Positions 8,580 to 18,226 are shown, counted from the first letter of the stretch. The stretch is DNA of 64,000 nucleotides from Microcoleus sp. FACHB-831 (GCF_014695585.1 NZ_JACJON010000039.1:62001-126000); one strand, 5' to 3'. Program-made: numbers and translations. The notes: generated from the letters alone by a model not told the origin.

Positions 8580-11303
8580 TTAAACGCTAACTTGACGAGG
8601 AAACTCGATGAGGAAAGTAGAACCCTGACCGAGCTGGCTATCTACTGAGATTTTTCCCTTCATTAAATCCAGTAAGGATGTAGTTATAGCTAGTCCCAAA
8701 CCAGTGCCGTAGTGCTTTTTGGCAAGAGCTTGATCCACTTGCCGGAATGCCTCAAAAATATGATCCAAGTTTTCTGGGGCAATGCCAATCCCCGTATCCT
8801 TCACAGCAACTACTAATTGGTCTGGCGATTGTTCGTAAACCTTTACCCAGACGTTACCAGTCTCGGTAAACTTAATAGCATTGGAAATAAGATTAACTAA
8901 AACTTGTCGCAGCCTGCCGCTGTCGTTAACAACATAAGGATTTTGCAGATCGATTTCGACATCCAATCCTAGTTGTTTTTGCAATGCCAAACTACGCAGT
9001 TCTTCTGCTGTTGCCCTGACAAGTTCTGCCAAATTTAATTCTTCGAGTTTTAGTTCTAGACGCCCAGCTTCTATTTTTGTGTGGTCGAGAATGTCGTCGA
9101 TTAGAGCTAGCAAATGTTTGCCATTGTTGAGAATGCGTTCCACCATATCCGCCTGCTTGGATGTAAGCGATTCCAGGCGCTGGCGTAACAGCAACTGCGA
9201 GAAACCAATAACAGAATTCATGGGGGTTCGCAGCTCGTGGGACATGGTAGCGAGAAACTGACTTTTCAGCTTGGCGGCTTCTAGTAATTGCAGGTTTTGT
9301 AACTGAATCTGCTGTCGCTGGTTTTCTAGTTCCTCGTTTTGGTGCCCCAGCATCTTATTTTGGAGTTCTAAACGTTCCTCGCGCTCCTCTAAAGCATTGA
9401 TCATTCTGGCATTGTTAATAGCGATCGCCGCCTGTTCTCCTACTGCGCCCAACAAATAGCGATCTTCGCCATCAAAGGCATGCACATCTTCCCAGTTACC
9501 AATAGCTAGGACGCCCAGCCGCCCAGCCTGCGCGGATTCAATCGCTACTACATAAATAGAGGCTGGTGACGAGCGCAATTTCTTACCCCTTTGCGCCTCT
9601 GCTCCTGTGTTCCTCTGCTTTTCTACCCCTTTACCCCTCTGCTCCCTACGCTGAATTAATTGAGATTCGCCAGTTGATAAGACCTGAGAGAGCCAACCTT
9701 CGCCCTCTAAAGCATCTTCGAGGCGCAATTCATCAGTGCGATCGCCTGCTAATACTGTCAGCGACAGCCCAGTACACTGGGGGTTGTGGAGCATGATGAA
9801 GCAAAACTGGGCACCTGCGATCGCTTCGCAAACTGTTTCCACCATCACCCGCAAAAGTCCCGGCAAATCGGTCAGTCGCTGGTTGAGTAAATTCGTTAAA
9901 TGCTGGAGCGTCCGCAGTTGTTGCTGCTGTTCGCCCAAAATAATAATAGCCTTGCGTAAATTATCGCTTGCCTCCTGCGCCTCCCGTGCTGTTTTTGCAT
10001 TTTCTATCGATAACGCTGCTCTACGAGCCAGATCCATAGCTAATGCCTGGTCTGAAATACCGTAGCGACGACCGGGGCGACTGTATGCAAACGAAATTGT
10101 CGCGAACGGTTTTCCCCGCACCACGACGGGCACAATCATATAAGACTTAAGCGCCAATGACCGCAGGAGTTCCAGGTGTTCGGCATCAAGGGCTGCATCC
10201 ACCAGCATCAATTCGCTAATTTCTCCACACAAATCTGGTTCACCAGTCCGCAAAACTTTGGCTACACAGTGCTTTCCATCGACAGTAGGCGCATAGCGTT
10301 CTAGCAACTGTTGCACCTGCTCCTGTTTTGCCCCGTCTGTATGGGCAACTCCCACCGAACGAATCGCGCCGTCCGCTTCCAAAACTTCAACGATGCACAA
10401 ATCTGCCATGTGAGGCACTGCCAATTTCGCCAAGCTGGAGAGTGTTTTTTCGTAGTCTAGCGAGGCGGCTAAGATGGTGCTGGCAGAGGCCAAAAAGCGC
10501 TCTTGTTCCTCAGCCCGCTTGCGATCTGTGATGTCGCTGATAATGCCTGCCATGCGGTAGGGTCTGCCCCTCTCGTCTCGTTGCGCTTTACCTTTGGCGA
10601 TACAGTAACGATATTCTCCCGATGTATGAGACAGCCGCACTTCTATATTGAATTCTTCGTTGCGTTCCAGATGAGCTGTTAGTGCCTTGGTGAGGAGGGG
10701 TCTATCATCTGAATGCAGTAATTGAAAGAATGCCTCGTAAGTGTTTAGTTGATAATCCGCAGGTAGGCCGCTAATTTCATAGAAGCGGTCGTTCCAATAA
10801 ATTTTATTTGTACAAAAATCCCAGTCCCAAATGCCATCGTGGGAGCCTTCTAGCACTAAGCGATAGCGTTCTTGTGCAACTAGCAATCGTTCGTTGGCTT
10901 GTGCTACCTCAATTTCAGCGTGATAGAGGCGAACGGCATTACGCAGACTGCGAGATAGACTTTCTGGCGAAACTTTGCTTTTTGAAATATAGTCCGATGC
11001 CCCAGCTTTCATAATATCGACGGCTGTTTGTTCGTCTCCCTGACCTGTTAGGACAACTAGGGGAACTTTGAAACCAAACGAGCGGATTTCTTTAACAAGG
11101 CTGAGTCCGTCGCCGTCGGGCAAGCGATAGTCTATGAAGGCACAGTCAAAATCCCGATGCTGTTTGAGCATAGCGATCGCGCTCTTACAGTCACACGCTT
11201 CTGTTAGAGCCATCTGCACGCCAGCAGTTTTTAACGACCTGCGAACCGCCATCCGGTCTACTTCGTCGTCATCTACTACTAGGATTTTGAGGGTTTCCTC
11301 CAT
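8580..11303 (-). CDS. Hybrid sensor kinase REC-PAS-GAF-GAF-HisKA-HATPase
   Basis: 907 residues. The receiver domain comes first (1-125, acceptor Asp58 in AFIDYRLPDGDG, conserved DDD at 11-13). A PAS/PAC domain follows (about 145-270, HDGIWDWDFCTNKIYWN), then two GAF domains (about 290-450 and 480-640), a coiled coil, a HisKA domain (FLATMSHELRTPMNSVIGFS) and an HATPase (INLISNAIKFT, DTGIGI, GTGLGLAIT). The receiver-first order suggests it takes a phosphoryl group from another kinase. Inside the second GAF domain, around bases 9570-9655, is a low-complexity basic segment (EQRGKGVEKQRNTGAEAQRG) that looks like an intergenic repeat read in frame. It is probably a non-conserved loop. Confidence 0.92.
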   Translation of the reverse strand: MEETLKILVVDDDEVDRMAVRRSLKTAGVQMALTEACDCKSAIAMLKQHRDFDCAFIDYRLPDGDGLSLVKEIRSFGFKVPLVVLTGQGDEQTAVDIMKAGASDYISKSKVSPESLSRSLRNAVRLYHAEIEVAQANERLLVAQERYRLVLEGSHDGIWDWDFCTNKIYWNDRFYEISGLPADYQLNTYEAFFQLLHSDDRPLLTKALTAHLERNEEFNIEVRLSHTSGEYRYCIAKGKAQRDERGRPYRMAGIISDITDRKRAEEQERFLASASTILAASLDYEKTLSSLAKLAVPHMADLCIVEVLEADGAIRSVGVAHTDGAKQEQVQQLLERYAPTVDGKHCVAKVLRTGEPDLCGEISELMLVDAALDAEHLELLRSLALKSYMIVPVVVRGKPFATISFAYSRPGRRYGISDQALAMDLARRAALSIENAKTAREAQEASDNLRKAIIILGEQQQQLRTLQHLTNLLNQRLTDLPGLLRVMVETVCEAIAGAQFCFIMLHNPQCTGLSLTVLAGDRTDELRLEDALEGEGWLSQVLSTGESQLIQRREQRGKGVEKQRNTGAEAQRGKKLRSSPASIYVVAIESAQAGRLGVLAIGNWEDVHAFDGEDRYLLGAVGEQAAIAINNARMINALEEREERLELQNKMLGHQNEELENQRQQIQLQNLQLLEAAKLKSQFLATMSHELRTPMNSVIGFSQLLLRQRLESLTSKQADMVERILNNGKHLLALIDDILDHTKIEAGRLELKLEELNLAELVRATAEELRSLALQKQLGLDVEIDLQNPYVVNDSGRLRQVLVNLISNAIKFTETGNVWVKVYEQSPDQLVVAVKDTGIGIAPENLDHIFEAFRQVDQALAKKHYGTGLGLAITTSLLDLMKGKISVDSQLGQGSTFLIEFPRQVSV

Positions 11304-11314
11304 AAAATTTGCTT

Positions 11315-11566
11315 TCAGTAGTGCTGAGGACTGAAGTTATCAACAGACGTGACGGGCGCTTTTACGGATTGCGACTGGCGATCGCCGGATAACCAGTTTT
11401 GATAATGCAGTAGTAACTCCCCTGGGATTGAGCGCTTTCCTTGAAAGCTTACATAATAATAAATTGCACGAATTACAGATTCTAACACCACTCTTTCGTA
11501 TGATTTCAAACCTCTAATGCGGTAATAATGAAAATTTAGTATCGACATATTAACTTTAATACGCAT
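11315..11566 (-). CDS. Small hypothetical protein, 83 residues
   Basis: Open frame ending 11 bases before the ATG of the REC-PAS-GAF kinase. The protein is rich in aromatic and helix-forming residues (RGLKSYERVVLESVIRAIYY, then GKRSIPGELLLHYQNWL), which looks like a folded helical domain rather than random translation. I do not recognise the family. Several ATGs lie at the N-terminus; the one at 11566 or the internal Met at residue 7 could start it, and no strong Shine-Dalgarno sequence decides between them. Its tight spacing to the kinase gene suggests co-transcription. Confidence 0.5.
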   Translation of the reverse strand: MRIKVNMSILNFHYYRIRGLKSYERVVLESVIRAIYYYVSFQGKRSIPGELLLHYQNWLSGDRQSQSVKAPVTSVDNFSPQHY

Positions 11567-11670
11567 AAAATATCAGTTTTCTAAATAATAGCAATCATAT
11601 TTACTAATGTTTGATTGCTTTTTGCCATCGTTTCCAGGTTATAGACCGAAAGCAGCCCTTAAACCTGTTT

Positions 11671-12099
11671 TTATAGCATTTCATTGAGCGTCCAATACTT
11701 ATTTAGCGTCGCCACTGCTTCCACAAAATTAGTAAATGTAACTGGTTTTACAATATAACCCGCCACGTTGAGCTGATAGGCTTCCACCTTATCTTTGTCC
11801 TCATTGGAAGTCGTCAGCACAATTACAGGTATTTTTGTGAGTTCCGGATCTGCCCGCAACTCGCGCAAAAACTCAATCCCCCCCATTTTAGGCATATTTA
11901 GGTCGAGCAATATCAAGCGGCGCTGGCTAGGAATCGGTGGAGAATCGCCCTCTCCCCGCAACATCGCCAGCGCCTCTAAGCCGTTATTGGCAACAAAAAA
12001 TGGGTTAGTGATGTTGTTCTTTTTAAACGCTCGTCGCACGGTCATCACATCAACTTCGTCGTCATCAACAAGCAATAAATTTGTCATTTTCTCTTCCAT
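11671..12099 (-). CDS. Stand-alone response regulator receiver (Rcp1/CheY-like)
   Basis: 142 residues, a single receiver domain with no output domain. Acidic pocket at VDDDEVD (12-14), phospho-acceptor Asp66 in LILLDLNMPKMGG, TT at VIVLTTS, and the late lysine in GYIVKPVTF. The extended loop before the acceptor aspartate (GEGDSPPIPSQRR) and the C-terminal KYWTLNE are typical of Rcp1-type regulators that pair with phytochrome-like histidine kinases. The gene lies directly downstream, on the same strand, of the 982-residue kinase whose HisKA is of the phytochrome-like type. It is the obvious candidate partner. Start could also be Met5. Confidence 0.9.
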   Translation of the reverse strand: MEEKMTNLLLVDDDEVDVMTVRRAFKKNNITNPFFVANNGLEALAMLRGEGDSPPIPSQRRLILLDLNMPKMGGIEFLRELRADPELTKIPVIVLTTSNEDKDKVEAYQLNVAGYIVKPVTFTNFVEAVATLNKYWTLNEML

Positions 12100-12244
12100 A
12101 GCTAGCTTTTAGCGGGAAATGGGTAATACAAATTAGTCATCGGAACGGTTAAAACTTGAGTAGTGGGGTGAAGAGTTTAATGTTATTAATTTATAAACTC
12201 ATAACTCATAACTGACCATTCCCCTATTTGCCATCACTTCTCAT

Positions 12245-15193
12245 TCAAGATTGCTTTGGCCATGTGAAATAGAAAGTTGCACCCTGACCGAGTTGAGATT
12301 CCAGGCGAATCGTACCGCCTTTGTTTTCAACTATCTTTTTCACAAGCGCTAACCCTACGCCCGTGTTCTCAACCTTATCTCGCGCTTCCAGCGTCTGAAA
12401 CATCACAAAAACTTTTTCGTGATATCGCGGCTCAATACCCCGCCCGTCGTCCGCTATAGCAAATTCATAGAATTGCCCCTTATCCCCGACGGATAACGTC
12501 ACATTACCATCAACTCGACCGTGATGTTTGATAGCATTGCCAATTAGATTGGCAAACACCTGTTGCAGGGGTAATAATTCCGTCTTCAGCCTCGGCATAG
12601 GGCTGGCGATAGTGATAGTAAAACTTTTAGGCGGAGCAAGGGAATCGATAACATCTGCTATTAAAGTTGCAACGTCCACAAGTTCTACTGGTATCTTTAC
12701 CCGTCCTACCCGCGAATACAGCAAAAGACCATCAATGAGGGCTTCCATCCTATTAACTCGCCCCCGCAGCAAGTTCATGTGTTGCTGTGTTTCCTCATTG
12801 AGGTAACTTTGCATATCTTCTTCAATCCAACTAGAGAGGTTGGCGATCGCTCTCAGGGGCGCTTTGAGATCGTGGGAAACTACATAGGCAAACTGTTCGA
12901 GTTCTTGATTGCGCTTCTCTAAGGTAGTGTTTGTGTTGGCTAAAGTAGCGCTCATGCGGGCTAACTCAAGGGCGCGATCGCGCAAAGCTTGTTCTGCCAA
13001 TTTTCTTTCGGTAATATCGATGCACGAGCCAATATAACCAGCAAAACTGCCATCCGGTCCAAATCGCGGCGTTCCTCTATCAACAATCCAGCGATATTCT
13101 CCATCAGCACGCTTGAGCCTATATTCCATCTCAAAGTTATCGCGGGCATTGAAAGCAGTCATATAAATATCTAGGCGGCGCTGCAAATCCTCTGCATGAA
13201 TGCCTTCTACCCAGCCATTCCCCAGTTCATCCTCTAGGCTGCGTCCGGTAAAGTTTAGCCAACCCTGATTTAAAAAATTGCACAGCGCATCAGTACCCGC
13301 TACCCACAACAACACGGGGGCGCTATCTGCCATTGTGCGAAATCGTTCTTCGCTTTCTTGTAAAGATGCGATTAATTGCGTTTTCTCCGCTTCTGCTTGT
13401 ATGCGGTTGGCGAGTTGTTGTTCAACTGTCGCAAACAGCCTTGCATTATCGACCGCTAACCCAGCGCGGCGGGCAAGTTCAACAGCCAAAGCGAGGTCAG
13501 ATTCATCGTAGTGGCGACCCGACTCGGCTGAAACGAAGGCGATCGCGCCCAGCGTCCGCCCCCTAGCAACCAGAGGCACTATCATCGTCGATGTAAATCC
13601 GACACCCCGCAGTATTTCTAGGTGTTCGGCGTCCCTTGCGCTGGCTACAATTACCTCGTCAGGCAGATCGGGATATAACTCCGGTTGCCCCGTCCGTATC
13701 ACGTTGGGTACGCCATAGAGATCTTCCGGGTGCGGCGGGTAACGTTCGTGCAACTTTTGCGCCCACTCCACCTTTGACGGGTCTACATGAACAACCGCCA
13801 GTCTGCGGATTGTCTGGTCTTCATCGACTATATCGACAGCGCACCAGTCGGCAATATGCGGTACTGCCAGATGCGCTACTTTGGCGATCGCAGTTTGATA
13901 GTCGAGGGAGTTTGCAAGTTCCGAACTTGCAAGCGCCAAAAAATGTTCTACTTCCTCCTGGCGCTTTCTATCGTCGATATCTGTACACGTACCTACCCAT
14001 GAAACAATCTCGCCTTGTTCATCTCGGATCGGTATCGCTCTGGCAAGATGCCACCGATATACGCCATCATATCGTTGGAAACGATGCTCTGTTTCAAAGC
14101 TTTGACCAGTCAGAACTGCTTCGCGCCAGCCATCCAAACACTTTTGCAGATCCTCTGGATGCACGACGCGCTGCCATCCCCAACCCTGAGTCTGCTCCAA
14201 TGTCATTCCTGTATAGTCAAACCATTGCTGGTTGTAGTAATCTAACGCACCATCACGCTGCGCTGTGAAGACTATCAGGGGCATCGCGCTAGCTAAGTCG
14301 CGGTATCGTCGTTCGCTCTGGCGCAACTCTTCCTCAACAGTTTGGCGCGGGGTGATATCTAGAGCGAAAGATAGGACGGATACCAATTTGCCCGACGAGT
14401 TTACTAAAGCCGAGTTGTACCACTCGCAATGGACTACGGCGCCATTTTTGGTATAGTTGCGGTTTTGAGAAACATTGCGCTGTTCTCTACCAGCAAGTAA
14501 TTGGGCTATTACACTATTGACTGAGGCTCGATCTTCAATAAATACAAATTGCCACTCGCTAGGATGTTTGCCTATAACTTCCTCTTGAGTCCACCCGAAA
14601 AGAGACTGGGCTTGCTGCGACCAATGCAATACTCGAAAGTTAAAGTCCCACTCTATAACTGCCAAGGGTGAGTTTTCTAAGTGCTGTCTTAGACGCTGGA
14701 GTTCAGCTTGTCGTAGTGCGGACTCTGTTTGTTGAACCCCTTCTGGCGGAATAGCTGAATCTTCCCCTGGCGCGATCGCTAGAGTTAATTTGCTGATGGT
14801 CTGCTTCTGGGGAGCATCGCGATCGTTAATTGTTGCTTGCTGGGTATGCCTTACCGCGTGGGTGAACCAACTAACCAGCAGCCCTCCGCATATCAACACC
14901 CGAATCGGCAGGTTCTCTTCTAGGACAGAACTCAACAGCATGAAGGGAGAGGCGGGTATGTCGCTACTCCTAAATATGGGTAAATAATCAGCGATCGCCG
15001 CCGCCAAAATAGTAGTAACCACCCCCGCCTTTATTCCGCCATACCAAGCGCTAACCATGATGGCAACAAACAATAGTAGAACGGGGGTTTCTTTTCCAGG
15101 AATTAGTGGGTCTACAAGCAGCACTTTAAGTAATGCTCCTAGCGTCAAGGCTAATATTGCCACCCTATAGCGTTGTAGCGGTAGTTGTATCAC
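12245..15193 (-). CDS. Membrane sensor kinase: DUF4118 (KdpD-like) TM-PAS-PAS-GAF-PAS-HisKA-HATPase
   Basis: 982 residues. The N-terminal 115 or so hold four membrane segments of the DUF4118/KdpD type (LALTLGALLKVLLVDP, then VLLLFVAIMVSAWYGGIKAG). PAS domains follow at about 165-285 and 290-410, with a GAF domain at about 420-600 and another PAS at about 620-740. A coiled coil leads into a phytochrome-type HisKA (FAYVVSHDLKAPLRAIANLS) and an HATPase ([32 protein letters not shown]). The kinase core is nearly the same as that of the CHASE3 kinase 0.8 kb upstream, so the two are paralogues with different sensors. The receiver gene downstream is a likely target. Confidence 0.92.
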   Translation of the reverse strand: MIQLPLQRYRVAILALTLGALLKVLLVDPLIPGKETPVLLLFVAIMVSAWYGGIKAGVVTTILAAAIADYLPIFRSSDIPASPFMLLSSVLEENLPIRVLICGGLLVSWFTHAVRHTQQATINDRDAPQKQTISKLTLAIAPGEDSAIPPEGVQQTESALRQAELQRLRQHLENSPLAVIEWDFNFRVLHWSQQAQSLFGWTQEEVIGKHPSEWQFVFIEDRASVNSVIAQLLAGREQRNVSQNRNYTKNGAVVHCEWYNSALVNSSGKLVSVLSFALDITPRQTVEEELRQSERRYRDLASAMPLIVFTAQRDGALDYYNQQWFDYTGMTLEQTQGWGWQRVVHPEDLQKCLDGWREAVLTGQSFETEHRFQRYDGVYRWHLARAIPIRDEQGEIVSWVGTCTDIDDRKRQEEVEHFLALASSELANSLDYQTAIAKVAHLAVPHIADWCAVDIVDEDQTIRRLAVVHVDPSKVEWAQKLHERYPPHPEDLYGVPNVIRTGQPELYPDLPDEVIVASARDAEHLEILRGVGFTSTMIVPLVARGRTLGAIAFVSAESGRHYDESDLALAVELARRAGLAVDNARLFATVEQQLANRIQAEAEKTQLIASLQESEERFRTMADSAPVLLWVAGTDALCNFLNQGWLNFTGRSLEDELGNGWVEGIHAEDLQRRLDIYMTAFNARDNFEMEYRLKRADGEYRWIVDRGTPRFGPDGSFAGYIGSCIDITERKLAEQALRDRALELARMSATLANTNTTLEKRNQELEQFAYVVSHDLKAPLRAIANLSSWIEEDMQSYLNEETQQHMNLLRGRVNRMEALIDGLLLYSRVGRVKIPVELVDVATLIADVIDSLAPPKSFTITIASPMPRLKTELLPLQQVFANLIGNAIKHHGRVDGNVTLSVGDKGQFYEFAIADDGRGIEPRYHEKVFVMFQTLEARDKVENTGVGLALVKKIVENKGGTIRLESQLGQGATFYFTWPKQS

Positions 15194-16033
15194 TGGCCGA
15201 ACTCTCCCTCCTCCTTACCACAAGTTGCCATAACACCAATTGCCAGTCATCAACCACTAGGAAGATGAGCAAGTTTTCCGGACTTGTTAGTTCTAAATTT
15301 GTGTTAAAACTTTTACATTTTTTTAATATTTGTACGTGTAGCCTTCTTAATCTCTTGTTTGTTCTCAGATAAAGCTACTTTACTTTTAAATTTACAGTTA
15401 TGCGATCGCATAATTAAAAGAGCAGCTAAGTTAATAACAATTCCTTATTTTAAATAAATTAATTTATGGATAAATACTTGATTTAAATAACGCAATGCCA
15501 TAATATAGTAATTGTATTTGTCTAAATAAATGTTGTCTTAAAACAGGTAGTTGGAGCGCAAGGGACGATCGTCCCTTGCGCGGGGTCTAAAAGTTTAACA
15601 GGCAAGTTTAGTAGAGTAGCCCCAAATCAAAACTTAGCCTAAAAAATTTAATTAACCTGTATAAATTTTAATTAAATTAAAACAAACTAACTGCCTTAAA
15701 TAATGTCGCCGTGTAGATTTAATTATTGAGATATCTAATCCAACATTAGCAAAGCTTTGCTACGTTACATATCACTTTTATAAAACCCTTACACGCCAAA
15801 AGACTTAGCATTAGCAATATACTCCTCAAAATCCATCCTAGAAAACGGGAATTTTATGTGGAGGGGGCTTGGGGGACGCACCCGTCCCCCAATGGGGGGT
15901 TTGGGGGGAGACCCCCCAATTCCAGGTTTTTCCTACTATTGGCAACAGCTAATTTACGCAGCCGTCCCCCAACGGGTGGCTTGGGGTGAGACCCCCCAAT
16001 TCCAGGTTTTTCCTAATATTGGCAACAGCTAAT
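15194..16033. other. Intergenic region, 840 bases, AT-rich with repeats
   Basis: Separates the two paralogous kinase genes. The middle (15300-15800) is AT-rich with no credible gene on either strand. It holds a 26-base perfect palindrome and, at the right end, an 80-base tandem duplication; both are listed separately. No clear sigma-70 promoter can be singled out. Confidence 0.6.
15556..15581. repeat. 26-base perfect palindrome
   Basis: GCGCAAGGGACGA followed by its exact reverse complement, centred on CGATCG with no spacer. Perfect symmetry over 13 bases per arm. It could form a cruciform or hairpin or be a binding site for a dimeric protein. There is no T-run, so it is not a typical terminator. 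Confidence 0.85.
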
Positions 16034-16036
16034 TTA
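15877..16036. repeat. Two tandem copies of an 80-base repeat
   Basis: Copy 1 is 15877-15956 and copy 2 is 15957-16036, with an exact 80-base period and only a few mismatches. Each copy contains CGTCCCCCAA, GACCCCCCAATTCCAGG and TTGGCAACAGCTAATTTA. Each can fold through its GGGG and CCCC tracts. Copy 2 ends precisely on the stop codon of the CHASE3 kinase (TTA on the plus strand at 16034-16036). Confidence 0.9.
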
Positions 16037-18226
16037 GGAATACTCTACCTCCTTGGGCCAAGTAAAGCGAAAAGTTGCTCCAAAACCAGCTTCAGATTCT
16101 AGGCGAATAGTTCCGCCTTGGCTTTCCACAATTTTTTTAACCAAAGACAAACCAATTCCAGTGTTTTCGACTTTATCCCGCGAGTCTAAAGTCTGAAATA
16201 TACCAAAAACTTTCTCGTGGTATTGTGGGTCAATACCCGCCCCATCATCCGCCACAGCAAACTCATAAAAACCGGGTTGTTCTTGAACTGATATTGTTAC
16301 CAATCCCTGCGGTTTATCGTGGTGTTTGATAGCATTGCTAATGAGATTGGCAAACACCTGTTCCAAGAGCAGACGTTCGGTGAATAAGATGGGCATTCCA
16401 GGAGCTATAGTGACGGTGAATGTTGCTGGAGGATCTAGAGAGTCGATAACTTCTGCGACTAAATTTCCAACTTCTACCGTTTCTGCTGATGTTTTCACAC
16501 GTCCGACACGCGAATAATGAAGTAGCCCATTAATCAGGTTCTCCAAGCGGTGGACTCGTCCCCGCAGCAAGTCCATTTGGTGTCTAGTTTCATCATTAAG
16601 TTGGTCTTGTATGTCTTCTTCAATCCAACTAGAAAGGTTGGCGATCGCTCTTAGTGGTGCTTTGAGATCGTGGGATACAATATAAGCAAATTGGTCGAGT
16701 TCTTGATTGCGTTTTTCCAGGGCAATATTGGTTTGAGCAAGTATCGTACTCAGGCGGACTAATTCCTGTGCGCGATCGCGCCTTGCTTCTTCTGCTACTT
16801 TTCGCTCCGTGATGTCGTTATTTATTTCCAAAACTGCCATTGGTTCGCGCTCATCATCTACTTGTAAAGTCCAGCGCGAAGCTACATTAATGCGGGTTCC
16901 ATCCCTCTTAGTGTAAATTAGTTCGCCCCTCCAGTACCCATCAACTAAAAACTTCCGCGAGATGTGCTTCAGCGGTTGAGGAAATTCAGTTTGTAGTAAT
17001 TCGTGGGAACATTTGCCAATTGCTTCTTGCTTCTTCCAACCGTAAAGCCTTTCGGCACCTTGATTCCAATAAGTAATGCGATCTTTACAATCTCTAACTA
17101 TTATTGCGTCGTTAGCCAAGTCAAGCAGCGCCGCTTGTTTTTGCAGAGTTTCTTCCCGCTCCTTGCGACTGGTAATATCGCTGACAATAGCAATATACAA
17201 ACGCTGATTGTCTAAGTTGATTTCGCTAAAGGTTAATTCCATCGGGAAGAGTTGCCCGTTCTGCCGTTGTCCTATTGTTTCTTGCCTGCACCGTATTTTG
17301 GAATTATCGCTACCGATAAAATAGTTAAGAGTTTCAATACCATCCCCTGCTATTGAATTTGCGAGTAATAACTTAAAATTTTTGCCAAACACCTCGCTTG
17401 GTTCATAACCAAATATTAGGTGAGCAGCTTCATTGAAAGACTCAATGTCACCCTTATGATTGATTGTGATAATCCCATCAATTACATTGTCTAAAATTGC
17501 TTTAAGGCGAACGTTAGTGTCCCGCTGGCGCATTTGGCGCTCAATTAATTGCTGTTCCAGCCAGTCAAATAGATAAACGGCGGATAAAGAACCCAAAAAG
17601 CCAATCGTAGCGCTAGCTCCCAAAACGGCAGCGGTAAGTCGTTGTTGGCGGTCTAGATGCTGCTTGCTTTGCTGTAGTAGTAACTCCTGTTGGGATGAAA
17701 AATCAGAAATTTGCTGCCGAATTTCATCCATAACAATTTTGGCTTTAACAAGCATTGGCGATCGCTGTTTCGAGATCCTGGCTGTTGGCTCTAAGCTTTT
17801 TACCGCGTCGAGATTTTGTTTTAATAAACTAATTTCTTGCTGCGCCAGAGACTCAATATGCTCAACTTGTTGAAGCTGTGCGGGATTATTTTGGACGAGG
17901 CTATCGAGTTTATTGAGGGAATCTGGCAGAATAGCGATCGCGGCATCGTAGGGTTCCAGAAATTTCTCTTCCCGCGTCAGATAGTAACCCCGAATGCTAG
18001 TTTCAGCATCCACTAAAGCTGTCAGCGTTCGATTTGCCTGGAATATAGTCTGCTGAGTACGAGCCACATACTTTTGGGCATCTTCGGTACTGCGTTGCAG
18101 AAAAGTAAATGCTACAACTGAGGTTAACAGGCAGGTCACTGGGACAGCCGTAAGCAAAGTCCCCCTGCGTGCATAAGGCAGTTGCGACCAGAAGGCGTGC
18201 AGGTTATCAGTTCCAAAACCAGGCAT
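16034..18226 (-). CDS. CHASE3-PAS-PAS sensor histidine kinase
   Basis: 730 residues. TM1 at about 21-43 (GTLLTAVPVTCLLTSVVAF) and TM2 at about 198-222 bracket a CHASE3 periplasmic helical domain with the family's VDAETSIRGYYLTREEKFLEPY. Two PAS domains follow (about 238-355 and 360-480; ILDNVIDGIITINHKG and NDAIIVRDCKDRITYWNQG), then a phytochrome-type HisKA (FAYIVSHDLKAPLRAIANLS) and an HATPase (NLISNAIKHH, DDGAGIDP, GIGLSLVKKIVE). The second PAS resembles the first PAS of the ethylene-receptor-like kinase at 55 kb, which indicates domain shuffling. The stop codon lies in the second copy of an 80-base tandem repeat. Confidence 0.92.
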   Translation of the reverse strand: MPGFGTDNLHAFWSQLPYARRGTLLTAVPVTCLLTSVVAFTFLQRSTEDAQKYVARTQQTIFQANRTLTALVDAETSIRGYYLTREEKFLEPYDAAIAILPDSLNKLDSLVQNNPAQLQQVEHIESLAQQEISLLKQNLDAVKSLEPTARISKQRSPMLVKAKIVMDEIRQQISDFSSQQELLLQQSKQHLDRQQRLTAAVLGASATIGFLGSLSAVYLFDWLEQQLIERQMRQRDTNVRLKAILDNVIDGIITINHKGDIESFNEAAHLIFGYEPSEVFGKNFKLLLANSIAGDGIETLNYFIGSDNSKIRCRQETIGQRQNGQLFPMELTFSEINLDNQRLYIAIVSDITSRKEREETLQKQAALLDLANDAIIVRDCKDRITYWNQGAERLYGWKKQEAIGKCSHELLQTEFPQPLKHISRKFLVDGYWRGELIYTKRDGTRINVASRWTLQVDDEREPMAVLEINNDITERKVAEEARRDRAQELVRLSTILAQTNIALEKRNQELDQFAYIVSHDLKAPLRAIANLSSWIEEDIQDQLNDETRHQMDLLRGRVHRLENLINGLLHYSRVGRVKTSAETVEVGNLVAEVIDSLDPPATFTVTIAPGMPILFTERLLLEQVFANLISNAIKHHDKPQGLVTISVQEQPGFYEFAVADDGAGIDPQYHEKVFGIFQTLDSRDKVENTGIGLSLVKKIVESQGGTIRLESEAGFGATFRFTWPKEVEYS

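Noticed and set aside
13636-14268. Plus-strand frame of 210 codons inside the DUF4118 kinase
   Set aside because: Lies wholly opposite conserved GAF and PAS codons; composition is Arg/Pro/Ser-rich as expected for antisense.
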